Virus record (IMG/VR): IMGVR_UViG_3300035661_000067
Location: 1 to 61,997 of that record
Strand: one strand, 5' to 3'
DNA from: a virus
DNA length: 61,997 nucleotides
Shown here: in pieces, positions 6,956 through 18,600 of the stretch
Layout: every line of letters starts with the position of its first letter
How positions within the stretch are numbered: the first letter of the stretch is position 1
Notes under the pieces: model-generated
The model's input: only the letters and a program-made list of their open reading frames with translations
Database searches by the model: none
Told to the model about the DNA's origin: nothing
Translations under genes and position numbers: made by a program

Positions 6956-7323
6956 TTCTCAGGAATTGCCACCGAATCACCCTCGGCGAACAGACAGGTC
7001 GGGCTTGAGGTCTTCACGCCCCAAGAGCCCGCGCTGTTGGTCGATCGCTTGACGAGTGTCGCGCGCCAGACCTTCTCCACCGGGTCATAGTAGATTTCCA
7101 CCTTGCGGCCCGTATCATCAAACTGGACCCACGTCGCGCCGATCTTCGCCCCATTGTGCTGCGCCGCCATCCGGGCGACCATTTCGTCATGCCTGATGTA
7201 GGTGCACGGGTCAGTGTAGGGGATAGGCGCCAGCGGATCGACGGCGGCCCCAGACGCGCTCGCAAAGAGCCCGACGAAGATCAGGACTTTCCAGCCCCAG
7301 CGATCAAACCTTGCCTTTGCCAT
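6952..7323 (-). CDS. small exported protein in lysis cassette
   Basis: This 123-residue protein has an N-terminal signal peptide (VLIFVGLFASASGAA) and a mature part with two Cys (DPCTYIRH and SPTCLFAEG), suggesting one disulfide. No known domain is recognised. It sits between the fibre gene and the putative holin. The ATG at 7323 overlaps the preceding TGA; another ATG three codons upstream is possible. It might be a lysis accessory or superinfection factor, but nothing proves either. Confidence 0.6.
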   Translation of the reverse strand: MAKARFDRWGWKVLIFVGLFASASGAAVDPLAPIPYTDPCTYIRHDEMVARMAAQHNGAKIGATWVQFDDTGRKVEIYYDPVEKVWRATLVKRSTNSAGSWGVKTSSPTCLFAEGDSVAIPEK

Positions 7324-8633
7324 CAAGCCCATCCGTTGCTGAATTGCGCGCTGTTGTCCCCGAGGTATTGCACGATGATGGAAGAGTTCGCCCTGCAGTG
7401 CGCCGAGGCTGCGGTGGTTAGAGCTACGCTCGGAATGATCGTTCCCGCGGCTGTCACCTTGAATGTCGCCTCGATCAGGAGTTGCAACTCCGCGCCCGAG
7501 GCGCCAGTGATAACTTGAGAGGCGCCGGTATTATCGAGCAGCCCCATAGCCACCCCCCCGCCCAATGCGTCCACACTGCCCACGTCCCGGCCAATGCTTT
7601 GGAAGCAGACTTCGGCAATGGTGGCTGTCCCGGCCAGGGTGAAGGTCAGGTTGCCGGTGACGATGCTCATGTTGTCCAGAGACGCAGAGAGCGTCATCGA
7701 ATACTGGCCCACGGGCAGGGTCAGAGCGCCCGAGAGTGTCGGCCCGAAGTTGAACAACTTCTGGACGGCAGTGGTGCTGGTCAGCACATAGTCCGCAGCC
7801 ATGCGCCCCCAATAGCGTGGCCCGGACGAGATCGGGACGCCCGCGATCCGCAGTCCAGTGGAAGCGTTGATGTCGCCGGTTACGTCCAGAGCATAGGCCG
7901 GGGTCGGGTTGCCGATGCCCACACGCCCGTTGTATGCGCTGTAAGCGTCGAAGGTATAGACCATCGGGTTGGCGATGTCGGCGCCCAGCGCCATCTGCCC
8001 AAGGCCCATGTTGAAGGTCAGGCCGCCCTGTCGCGTGGCCCCAGCAGCTCCATTGGTCAGGAGCAGTCCTGCCTGGGTCGTTCCGACGATGGATATGCCG
8101 CCGTTGACGGGCAGTTCCGTGCCGACCACAAGGCGGCGATAGTTCGTGGCGAAGGCGTTTGGGTCGCCCGTGCCGATGCCAAAGTGGCCCAGCTCGGACA
8201 CCTTGAACGCATCGACCTCGGACCCGGCGCGCATGGTCTTGACGCCATATCCGCCATCTTCGGAGCCATTCACCGGGTCCACAATCCAGCCATAGACGCG
8301 AGCGTAGGGTATCAGTTGGTCTGTGCTGTCGCGCCCCTCAAAGATCAGTTGACCGATCAGGTCGCTTGCTGCCGGAGACGCACTGTTGCGCTGGATGTGG
8401 ATATTGGGCGCAGCGGCGGCGGTGCCATCGGCCGATTTCACATAGAAGTCGTCGTTAATGGTGTTGTTGCCCCCGGTCAGGGCCGAGAGGCTGATGGTGA
8501 TAAGCCCCGTGGTCGGATCGCGCATGAATTGAAGCGTCGAGAGGTTCAGCTTGACCGGGCCCGATGGATCACCCAGGTCGATGTAGAAATCCTTGGACAG
8601 GTTTTCCGGTGTGACTACCTTGCGGGGGGCCAT
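7323..8633 (-). CDS. tail fibre / receptor-binding protein
   Basis: This 436-residue protein opens with KDFYIDLGDPSGPVKLNLS, a short anchor-like part. Fibre-type repeats follow, such as GRVGIGNPTPAYALDVTGDI near residues 235-255. A C-terminal beta-rich head (about 270-436) looks like a jelly-roll tip. VGIG...P..LDVTG motifs are typical of phage fibres. It is encoded next to the endolysin, away from the main tail cluster, so it may be an interchangeable side fibre. Confidence 0.7.
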   Translation of the reverse strand: MAPRKVVTPENLSKDFYIDLGDPSGPVKLNLSTLQFMRDPTTGLITISLSALTGGNNTINDDFYVKSADGTAAAAPNIHIQRNSASPAASDLIGQLIFEGRDSTDQLIPYARVYGWIVDPVNGSEDGGYGVKTMRAGSEVDAFKVSELGHFGIGTGDPNAFATNYRRLVVGTELPVNGGISIVGTTQAGLLLTNGAAGATRQGGLTFNMGLGQMALGADIANPMVYTFDAYSAYNGRVGIGNPTPAYALDVTGDINASTGLRIAGVPISSGPRYWGRMAADYVLTSTTAVQKLFNFGPTLSGALTLPVGQYSMTLSASLDNMSIVTGNLTFTLAGTATIAEVCFQSIGRDVGSVDALGGGVAMGLLDNTGASQVITGASGAELQLLIEATFKVTAAGTIIPSVALTTAASAHCRANSSIIVQYLGDNSAQFSNGWA

Positions 8634-8645
8634 GTCGGGTTCTCC

Positions 8646-9281
8646 TTACGCGGGAATCGGGGTGTCCCGGATGCCGCGCCAGTGATTATACGCTGCCTCC
8701 AGCTTCGTGTCATAGTGGTTCTTGGCATAGCCGGGCCCGTTATAGACCCGGGCGACCACAGCCCAGCGGTGCGCGCGGAGGTCATCGTCAATGTGGTTGG
8801 CGCGGATGAAATCGACCATGCCCTTGATGTGGTTTTCCTCGTCGGCCATGAACGCCGTCACCATGTCCTGCACCGAGGCATAGCCCAGGTCGAGGTAGTT
8901 TTCCCCGAGGATCTGGCTCCGGCCCCAGGAAGTGGACTTGAGCGCGGCAGTCTCATTGATCGCCATGGCGAGGCGGATGCGGTTGTAGCTGTCAGCCGGG
9001 TATTTCTGCGCGCCCCAATGGGCATAGGCGAGGTTCTTGCTCACGGCCTCGGCCCGCTCCGCTGCGGTATCGACGTTGCGGTAGAAGCGGTGAGGCTCGA
9101 ATAGGGCCTTTGGCCGGCCCATCGCGTCAAACCCGGAGCCGGGCGCCTCGGTGTCCATGATGGCGTGGATCTCATCCTCGCCAACGCCGATCAGGTTGCC
9201 CAGCTTGGGCAGGTCGATGTCATCAATGGGCTTCGCGGCGCCGATGAACGAGAGGGGCTGAAACATCTTCGGGGGCCTCAT
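8646..9281 (-). CDS. endolysin, N-acetylmuramidase (DUF3380-type)
   Basis: This 211-residue protein matches the N-acetylmuramidase family: TEAPGSGFDAMGRPKALFEPHRFYR holds the catalytic Glu (too far from a signal peptide to be exported alone). SWGRSQILGENYLDLGY and WAVVARVYNGPGYAKNHYDTKL follow. No peptidoglycan-binding domain is attached. It cleaves the glycan backbone in the periplasm after holin opening. The ATG at 9281 overlaps the previous stop (ATGA); an ATG at 9266 with GAGG upstream is an alternative start. Confidence 0.88.
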   Translation of the reverse strand: MRPPKMFQPLSFIGAAKPIDDIDLPKLGNLIGVGEDEIHAIMDTEAPGSGFDAMGRPKALFEPHRFYRNVDTAAERAEAVSKNLAYAHWGAQKYPADSYNRIRLAMAINETAALKSTSWGRSQILGENYLDLGYASVQDMVTAFMADEENHIKGMVDFIRANHIDDDLRAHRWAVVARVYNGPGYAKNHYDTKLEAAYNHWRGIRDTPIPA

Positions 9282-9619
9282 TTGAAGAACGCGATGACTT
9301 GATCGTGAAAATAGGTGAGGGCCGAGCCGATCACCGACCCGATCAGCCCAACCGCGAGGAGGACGCCGAACCCGATGGATTGCCAGCGGTGCCACTTCTC
9401 GGTCAGCGGCTTCACCGCGTCCATATCGGCCTTCACTGCGAGCAGGGTAGCCTCCATTTCGGCCATCTTCTTGATCTGCGCCTCTCTCTGTCGGAAGGCT
9501 TCGGCACGGTCAGCGTCAATGGCATCAGTGAGGTTGCCGATCAGTTCCTTCAACGCTTGCATTCCGCCTTCCAGCCTGCCGAGGGACTTGGCTGTTTCGA
9601 GATCCGATGATGCCGTCAT
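9278..9619 (-). CDS. holin-like membrane protein with coiled coil (DUF1515/XhlA-like)
   Basis: The 113 residues form a long charged helix (residues 10-80) followed by one C-terminal membrane segment (IGFGVLLAVGLIGSVIGSALTYF). This layout resembles DUF1515 and XhlA-type proteins found beside endolysins, which act as holins or holin partners. It overlaps the endolysin start by four bases. Together with the two-segment protein at 6662 it gives two holin candidates; which one forms the lesion is unclear. Confidence 0.65.
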   Translation of the reverse strand: MTASSDLETAKSLGRLEGGMQALKELIGNLTDAIDADRAEAFRQREAQIKKMAEMEATLLAVKADMDAVKPLTEKWHRWQSIGFGVLLAVGLIGSVIGSALTYFHDQVIAFFK

Positions 9620-9684
9620 GCTCGCCCCTTCTGTTTAATCGCCGATACCACATTTGCGGGGCGGCGCATAGAACCCCACAACAG

Positions 9685-12600
9685 TTAGTCCATGATCTGA
9701 GGCGAAAGCCCCGCACGAATTTCAGCATCTAGCCCGGGGATGAGTTCCGCCCCGCCCTGGTTGTTCGCGTGATGCTTCGCCCGCAGCTTCGCGGACGCCA
9801 CAATCCCCTCGCTCGTGATCGGGTAGGAGGGGTGCGCGGCGTTGAAGGCGTCCACCTTGGCCCGAATTTCCGGGGTAATGGCGGCATGGCTCAGGACCGC
9901 CGTGGCGAGTTCCTTCACGATGGCGCTCTTCTCGTCCTGGATCTCCTGCTGCTTGTTGTAGGCCAGGCTGTTCAGTTCGTTCTGCTCCGCGATTTCGGCC
10001 GGCGTGAAGCCCAGGGCCTGCACGATGACCTGCGGGGTGGTCACGGTATCGACCAGAGGATCGCCGTTCTTGGTCGTGGCGCCCTCCATCGCATAGCGGG
10101 CGGCCTTCATCACGTTCCGGGCGGCGACGGGAAGCATCTTCTCGATGCCGCGCTCGTAGTCTCCGTTGCTGATGTCCTGCGCGCCCATCAGCATGTTCTC
10201 GACAAGCGTCGGGGCTGCGCCGACCGACTGCGCGAGCCACTGCTGATACAGGGCCTCACCCTCTGCCGGGCGGCTGTCGTCCCTGAACCATAGGTCGGGC
10301 ATGCCGATGCGGCTGGACAGGCTCAGCCCGGTAACGGCCTGCGGGATGCCATAGAACACGGCGGCCCCCATCTTCTCGCCAAAGACCGAAACCACGTCGC
10401 TCTTGAAGTGATCCTTGACCTCAGATTGGGGTGCGCCGGTCAGAAGGCCCCAGATCATGCAGGCTGCGCCAAACATCCAGACGCCAGAGATACCGGCATG
10501 CAGCATCAACGAAGCGGAAATGCCAAAGAAGGTGCGGCGAGCCTCCTTCCGGGCCTCCGGGCTTTCGCCCCGCGTCATCTGGTGCAGATCCCGGGCCAGG
10601 CGCCACAGCATGTTAATCTGGAAATTTTTCATCGCAGTGACCACGCGCGCCACATTCCCTTGAGTGAGGCGCGGGCGGGCATCATTTTGGTAGTCGAAGT
10701 GCGTCTTCCAAGTCGCTGACATTGCAGCATTAACCGCTGCATCATGATTGCCGCGCACGGTCGGGCCGCCGTTTGCGCCGACCGCAGGGGCTGCGTTGAT
10801 CCGGGCCATACGGTAGGCGGCGAGGAAGGTGATTTCCCGATTCATCCGCTCGGTGTGGTGCAGCATTAAGGAGGCCGCAGCCATGATTTTGCTGCGCCAA
10901 TCCCGGAACTCAGTGCCGTGCGCTTCGATGCCGGCCAGGTCATGGGCGCGGCTCTTGTCGATCAGGCCGCTGGCATAGGCGAACTCCATCGCGGTCTTCT
11001 CGTCGTCTGTCAGGCGCGAAGAGTTGACGGCATGCCCCTTGCCCCGGGTGAAGTCGAGCGATGCCCGCGCGATTTGGGCTGAAGCCTGACGCATGTTCGC
11101 CCCCGGCATGGAGCCAAGGATCGGGATGCCGACAATCGTGGTCTGGCTGATATTCACGATGGCGGTCCCGGGCGAGAAGGCCATGAAGTAGAGGAACACC
11201 GCGCTCGTCGCCAACTGGCTCAGGGCCGAACCCTTGGGCGCCATGGTGCCCTGGTGGCGGCGCATCATTTCCTGCACGATCAGCCCGTTGCGGGTCGGCT
11301 CGCTGCTATTCTTGGCCTCGCGCTCGGCTTCGACAAGCGCATCCTGCAGGTCGAGGGCATAGGACAGCTTCGCAAGCTGGTGCGAACCATGGAAGGCGGC
11401 CTTGCCAAAGGCGCGGAAGGCATCCGACGAGAATCCCGCCGTAGCGTTCCGGTGCAGCCGGTTGCGGCGGATCGACAGTTCCGGCAGGGTTTCAAGCCAC
11501 CGCTGCCAGATCGCATCCATCACCACCTTGGGCGTGTCCACTCCGGCGAGGATCTGCTCGATGTCCGAGACGAAGGTCGGATCGACCATGCCGCGGATCT
11601 CGCTCTCGCCGATCACGCCGGTCTGCGGCTTGATGCCCGTCTCCGCCGCCGTCGCGTTGGCAAATTTGTCCCGCGCCCAGACGCTCTCGAACATATTGAA
11701 GGCCGTGACCTTGCCTTGGGCATTCCGAGTGGTGACGAAGAACTTGCCGAAGCGGGTCAGGGGGAAATAGGGCTTCTCTACCCGGTTGCTCTCGAACATC
11801 TTCCGCAGTGCAAAGGCGCGGGCGCGGGCGCCGTCGCCGTGGTTGCGGCGGGCCTTGTCCAGCCGGGCATTGGCCCGGTCCATGGCCTGGGCGCGCTCGC
11901 CGCCGATCAGGCCGTCATCCTGGATGCGGCGCATTTCATCGGCATGCGCCCGCTCGGCAGACCGAAGGCTGATGTTCATAGCCTTGGCGATGTTGGCGAT
12001 GATCGCCCGCTCGTAAGCCTGGGACATGGCGACATATTCATCGCGGACCTTGTTGAACATATGCTTGAAGGCCCCGGGAAGAGCCCGGTATTTCGGCACA
12101 AGGGCATCATACCGGGCTTTCGCCGCCCGGTCGGCCTGAACGCGCTCGGTCGCCGCCGCCATTTGGCCCGGGGTGCCGGTCTGGTTCTGAACCCGGGCAT
12201 AATCCTCCGGCGATGCCTTCGGCTCATAGGGCTGGCTTGGATCTTGCCCGGCGATGGTCGCCTCGTGCATCAGGTCCATCAGCTTGACGTTGGCGTTCTT
12301 GTTCTGGGACATGATGTAGCGCCAGCGCCGCGCCACCTCATCGGTGCGGGTCCACCACTCCGACCGCAGCTTGTCCATCTTGTCTTTCAGCTTTTGGTAG
12401 TTCTCAGCCGAAGGCATCTTCCGGCCCAACTCGGTGAAGAGCGCCCGGCCCGGTACTGCGGACAGGAGCGTGGAACTGCCCAGAGACATCGCCTGTGTGA
12501 GCAGTTTCGAGAGCATGGTGCGCTCGTATTCCTGCGTGATCGGCCGCCGCATCCGCATCGCCGATGCGACAGATTCCTCGCTGAGGAACCCATAGCCAAA

Positions 12601-15600
12601 GACCTGCTTCTCGCCCTTGACCGCGCGCTCCGCCAGAGAGCCATCGAACAGCTTCTCGAAGATCATGGCTTCATTGATATAGCCGCGGCCCCGCAGCACG
12701 TTGATGATGCCATGAATGATGTTCGTGAACTTGTGGTAGGCGCGGCTCAGCGGCCCGCCCGGGCTGTCCTTGCGGCCGGTAAAGGCCATGTAGCGGTCGG
12801 CGATGACCTCTTCGACCTGCCAGGCATAGGGCAGTCCGTCATATGCCTTCTTGACCCATGCCATGGTTGCCACGTCCATCCGGGCCGCAGATACCAGCGC
12901 CCGCCACTCTTCGGCGGTGAATGCCCCATACTGCGCGCCGTTCCAGATGGTCTGGTCGCGCGCCCAATGCAGCAACTCATGGCGCAGGACTGCCAGCGCC
13001 CCGTGCTTTTGGCCCCATGAGGTCCAGATTTTCCGCTCGGCCCCATAGAACATGCCGTAAATCTCATCACCGGCTTCGGTAATCCAGTGCGGTGCGACAT
13101 TCAGGCGAAGTGCGGCGGCCCCCACGCGCTTCAACTCGGCCAGAAGACGGGCGCGGAGATTGACCTCTTCGGCCTTGGTCATGGGCAACTCGCCCGGAAT
13201 CTCGGCCTCAATAAGCGGGTCGTTTTCTTTGAAGTCGATCCCGCGCTCGGAGAAGTGGTGCGCGCCCCCTTCGCCTTTGCGCGCCTTCGTGCCGGGAGGA
13301 ACGGCCCCGGTGATGGTCCGGGCCTCGTCCTTGTGGGCGCGCGATTCAAAGTTGACGCCGCCGATCGACTGGATCAGCCGCAGAAATTCCTCGAACTTGT
13401 CGGGGTAGATGATCTTCGCCTCGTAGGTCGGCCTCCCAGACCGGCTGTTGAAGTCGCCCACCAGGCTCGTGATCTGCTTGTTCGTCGCATAGGGGCGCCC
13501 GCCCTGCGTGTTCAGGATCACGCTGTAGCGGTTGTTCCGGGCGCCCCAAGAGGACATCGAGTGCGTGATCGTGATGACGGAATCGCTCGTCACCACCATG
13601 GTCTGGACTGGCTTTCCGTCCTTGCCATCCAGGTTCAGGAACGAGATCACCTGTGGGATGGTGCTGAACTGGACCGGCATGTCCCGAAGGGCGGCCTCGG
13701 TATCGAAAGACTTCGGCATGAGGATGCCATCGGACACGGTGCCATCCATGCGGGTGAAGCGCATGATCTGGCCCTTCTCGAAGGCTTTGAAGCCCGCGAC
13801 GAGGTTTCCAGTCAGGATAGTCCGATCCTCGCGCGAAACGGAGGATTGGTTTGCAAAGGCCGCGATGATCGCATGCGGGGAGACGGTCGAAGGCTCGGGC
13901 TGGTAGGCTACATCCTCGGTTTTCCCGGCGATGAGCCGCGACACCGGAACCTCAAACTCCCGCATCGAATCCGCGACGGCTAGCCGCAGGGTCATCTTAG
14001 ACTGTTGGAAGGCGTTACCCTCGGCCCGGCTCATGTCGATGCCCAGCGAGATCGCCGGGATGCGGGTCGTCTTTCCATTACCCTCGTCGCGGATCAGGAA
14101 CGCGCTGGCGCCAGGCTTCCAGGTCAGAGCAAGGCGTTCCTGGTCTTTGAGGATCGAGTGCGCCTCGGCGAGCCGGTCTTCCGCCTTCTTGATGCCAGCA
14201 TTGGCGTCCCGCTTCTGCGCGTCCGTCTTTGCCACCGCGAGGCGGCCTTGCCACATTGCCAGAGAAGCGTTCGCCGTGGCTGTGGCAGCAGGAAACCCGG
14301 CCCGAATGTCGGTCATCTGCTCCAGCGCCCACATCTCGGGCTTCTTCCCGTCGAGGATCTTGGCGATCCGATCCTTGAGTTCCGCCTCGGTGTAGGGCTT
14401 GGCGAGAACGTTCGCTTTGACAATTTCGCTCACGGCCTCGCGCTGGAAGGGCGAGGTGCCGACCGAAGGCGACAGGATGGTCTTCGAGAGGGTTTCAGCT
14501 TCAAGGTTCAGGGTCTTGGCCTCAAGCGTGTTTGTGCCGAGGCGGTCCATTTCCGCGATGATCGCGGTATAGGCGATGTCGAAGTCCTCATAGATTTTCC
14601 GGGCCACGGCATCAGCGACCACAGCGAGGCGACCAGTCAGCCGCGAGGCAAGGCCGGGCTCAGGCTTCTTCCCGTGCGCGAAACCAAGTTCCAGCCCCTG
14701 GTCCACATTCTCGGCGAGCCACTGGTTGACCACGATGTCGCCATAGCGGTTCAGGAAGTCCTTCACGTTCTTCATGGTGACGGCGGAGTCCTTGGCCGCC
14801 GTGGTGTTGGCATTGAGGGATGCCATCTTCCGCATCAGTTGCGCCACCACGCGCTGCTCGATGGCGAGGTCGGACGCCCCGATGGAATAGCGCGGAAGGT
14901 GGATCTGGCCCGTCCGGTGGATGCGGCCGAGCATCTGCATAAACACGTCGATGTTGGCGTCTGGCTGCAGCACCCTCATGTAGCGCGGCTTTCCGTCATT
15001 CCGGGGAGTCGCCGTGGCATGCAGGGAGAACCCAGTCGAGCCCGACGAGTTGATGATGAGCGCATCAAGGGCGCCAGAGTTGTAGCCCGCCATCGCCTTC
15101 GCCTTGAGGGCTTGGCTGTTGGGCATATTTTTCAGCTTGCCGTCATGGATCATCGAGCCGCGCCCGGTGATCTCGCCGACCTTCATGCCCGCCGCTTCCA
15201 GCCCGGCCTTGAGTTTGTCGATCGGGGATGCCGACATGCTGCCCGTGGCGGCGGCCCGGATGGTCCGCTCTGCGTCTTTCAGCGCCCGCAGCGCAGCCTG
15301 CCCGCCATGAGCGACAACCTCGGCGTCGGTGATGTAGTGGTAGGTCACAACCTCCGTCACCTTGTCCTTGAAGCCGATACGGCGCAGGCGCTGCAGGTAG
15401 CGGAGGATGATGTCGTTGAAGGTGATGTTGATCGCATCGCCCGCGCTCAGGCCCAGGTCTTCAGCATACTCGGAAATGATTGAGTCGTTGGTATTCGCCA
15501 GGGCAATGATCGGCTTCTCGCCGTTCTTCCACGCCTCGATCGCATCTTGGATCGCCGCATCAGACTTTGCCGCCAGAAGCACCTGACCCACGATGTTGTG

Positions 15601-18600
15601 GATCATCGAAGAGAAGGTCTTGGAGGTGGCGGACTGCGAGCCTACTGCGCCGCCCTGCCCAACCGCGCCGTGACCGCCCTTCTGGAGGTTCTTGATGTAG
15701 GCAGTCCGCACGTCCTGCATATGCTCTTCATCAGCCATGAAGACTGCCCGCACCGCGCCCAGCGCAGCATGCGTTTCGGCGCTGTTGGTCTTGAGCGTCC
15801 GGGAGTCGATCTTGACGCCGGCATAGGACCGCTCGCGGCGGATATACTGCCCGGCCTCCACCAGAAGGTTTGCGGAGATCTGCTGCAGTGGAACCCCGCC
15901 CTCGCTCAGAAGCCCGGCGAGGTCGCCCGGCACAAGGCTCATATCGGTCTTGAAGTAGAGCGACAGCACGTCAGGGTTCTTGGCAAAGGTCGCCGAGGAA
16001 TAGAGGGTGCCGTGCTTCGACGTCGCCAGCATTTCCCGGAGGATGCGCCCGCGGCTCTTCTTGGTGATGCCGGTTTCCTTGTTGGTCGTCTCGCCGTCGC
16101 CGCCCGCCTCGTGCGCCTCATCCATGATGAACATGGAGTTCTCGGCCAGCCCCATCACCGCCTCTTGGCGCAAGGTCGTGCCGTCACCACCCTCTTGAAG
16201 CTGGCTATAGGTGGTGAATAGGACGGTTTTGCCTTGCGGAAGGCCGAGGCCATCCCGCATATTCTGCATCGCCTTGGCGAGTGCGGGCTTCCCAAGGCTT
16301 TCGACCTTGGGGCTATTCGGGTCGTCCGGGTCCACCCGGAGGATGTTCTTGCCGGTCAGGTCGGTATTGGTGGCGAGGATTTCTGGGATGGAATCGCCCT
16401 CGCCGATGTCCGTCAGGTCGCGGATCATGTCGAGATAGAGCCCGGGGGTCTTGGTAACGAAGATCGGCGTGATGCCGTTCTTGCGCGCATAGCGGATCAT
16501 CCCGGCCACGACGCGGCCCTTCCCGACGCCAGTCTGGTCGCCGATGATGAAGCCCTTGCCGTCCTTCACATTGTCGATCGCCATCGCCAGGGCGTCTATT
16601 TGCTCCGCAGAGAAGCGGCCCTTGCCATCCGGCGCCCCGTTGCCGGTGAGTTCGGCCTCGGAATAGCCCAATTCTTTGGCAACAAAGGTGTCGATCTTGC
16701 CATATTTCTGCTCGATCCGGTCCAGCGCCCGGTTCATCGCATACTGCATATTGACCGGGATCAGCGTTCCGACCGCATAGGCGGCGCCGGAGCGCGGGGT
16801 ATATTGGACCTGGAAGTCCGTCTCCTGCTCGTTGTTCACGCGCTCAGAGGTGTCCCACACGATCTTGGCCGCACCGCTCGCCAGTTCCTGCGCCAGGCGC
16901 GTCAGCTGCCCCATCAGGCGCTGCAGCCCCTCGTTGCTCAGGCCAATGTCCTTGAGGGCCTGCACCAGAGCGCGCATGAGATCCTTGATGCTCGATGCCG
17001 CGTTGCCGAAATGCTTGAGCATCGCGAGGAATTGCGGCTTGGCCCGCTGATAGTCCTCCTCGTCAAACCCAAGGCCGGAGTTCAGCCGGGAGGGGTTGTT
17101 GAGCATGTTCACCAGCCCGGCAAGGCCATCGAGAAAGCCTGCGCCGGTTTCGGTGATGATGTTGCCCGCAGCGTCCCGGATCAGCGGCTTTTGCGCCGGA
17201 TCTTTCGGGGGCTCGTTCGGCTTGTCTTTCAGCTTGTCCTTGGGCGGCTTTTTGTCCTTGGGCTTGTTGGCCTTTTCTTCCTGCTCCGCAACCCAGGCCC
17301 CAGCTTCCTCCAGCAGGGTCGCATTGGAATTGGCGTGATAGCTGGAAGCATCGACCGAGGCGAACATGGCCCAAGGTATGCCTGCCGGGTAAACCCCCAG
17401 CCGAACGGACCCGGGCTGCACGAAAACGCCAGCCTCCACACCCTTCGGCAGCGCGGCGCGCAGAGCTGCCAGCGCGCCGCGCTGTGCCTCGATCAGCTTG
17501 AATCTCTCGTAGCGATTGGCCTTTGCGGCGAGGTCCTTGGGGTCTTGGTCGAGAAGATCCTGATTTCCGCCTAGAGCCTTGGCGGCTTTCTTGGCGCCCG
17601 CATCATCCTTGGAGGTGAACGGGTTGTCGTCCGGCGCAGCCAGGGCATCCGGGGGCGGCGGCTCGTTCGGAGGCGCACCAGCGCCACCGGCCTCCGGCTC
17701 GATGCCGAGGTCAGAGAAGATGTCGTTGAGAAGGTCTTGGGCGTCCTGATCGCTCAGGGCCCCAGAGCCAGGAGGAAGCTGTCCAGCGTCTCCGCCTGCA
17801 GGGCGTCCACCCGTTCCTGCGGATCTGCTTGTGCTGCCAGAGCCTCCGGCTTGATCGCTGCCGGAACCGTCCGGTTGCCCGACATTTCCCGGAGCCTGTC
17901 CAGGCTGTGCCACAGGGTTTCCCCCAGGCCCTGCAGTTCCGCCTCCTTGACCAGCGGAATCCCCAAATCCCGGAGCCGACTGATCGCCTCCTGCGGGTCG
18001 GCCTTCTCCACCAGCCGGTCGATTCGGCTTTCCAGCGCCGCCCTGTGCCGCGCCGGGGTCATCGGCGTTGTCGGGTTGACCAGCACTGTTCCCACTCCCG
18101 CCAAGCTGCCTGCGGGTGTCCAGGCTACGAGGTCCATTCAATCCTCCTTCAAGGTCGGTCCAACTCGTGATGATCGGCGGCGCCTCCGACATCGGAAGCA
18201 CCAGTTTCGATTCGCCGCGGCCCTCGATCACTATCACATCGACGGGCCATTGCGCGCCTTGCCGTGCATAGAGCGATCCAGCGACAGTAAAGTGCCCTAC
18301 AACGTTGTATTGGTCGTAAATCGTGTTCCAAAAGCGCCGCTGCCTGGCCTGGGAATAGGCTTGCGCCCGGTCGCTTCCGGTCAAGGTCGGGCTCTGGCCG
18401 CCGACGATCAGCACTGCGCGCCCATCCTTTTTCATGGACTGCAGCGCCCGCAGGGCGATGGCGTGGTCGATCTCCGTGGTCTGGCCGCCGCCCGCTAGCC
18501 CGGGGGCGTTGAATCGGGTTTCATTCCCCGCATCATCCATCACCTTGCCGAAGGGCGGGTTAGCGATGACGACATCCACAGAGGCCGGGCCCTGATGCTC

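Noticed and set aside
7482-9104. 540-residue plus-strand ORF over the fibre and endolysin genes
   Set aside because: Both minus-strand genes have recognisable families and tight overlaps; the plus frame has none.
11254-13020. 588-residue plus-strand ORF (and similar ones at 22897-25077 and 25096-27441)
   Set aside because: These run antisense to the giant gene. Their His/Arg/Leu/Gly-rich, featureless sequence is typical of GC-rich shadow frames, and the sense frame has clear domains.
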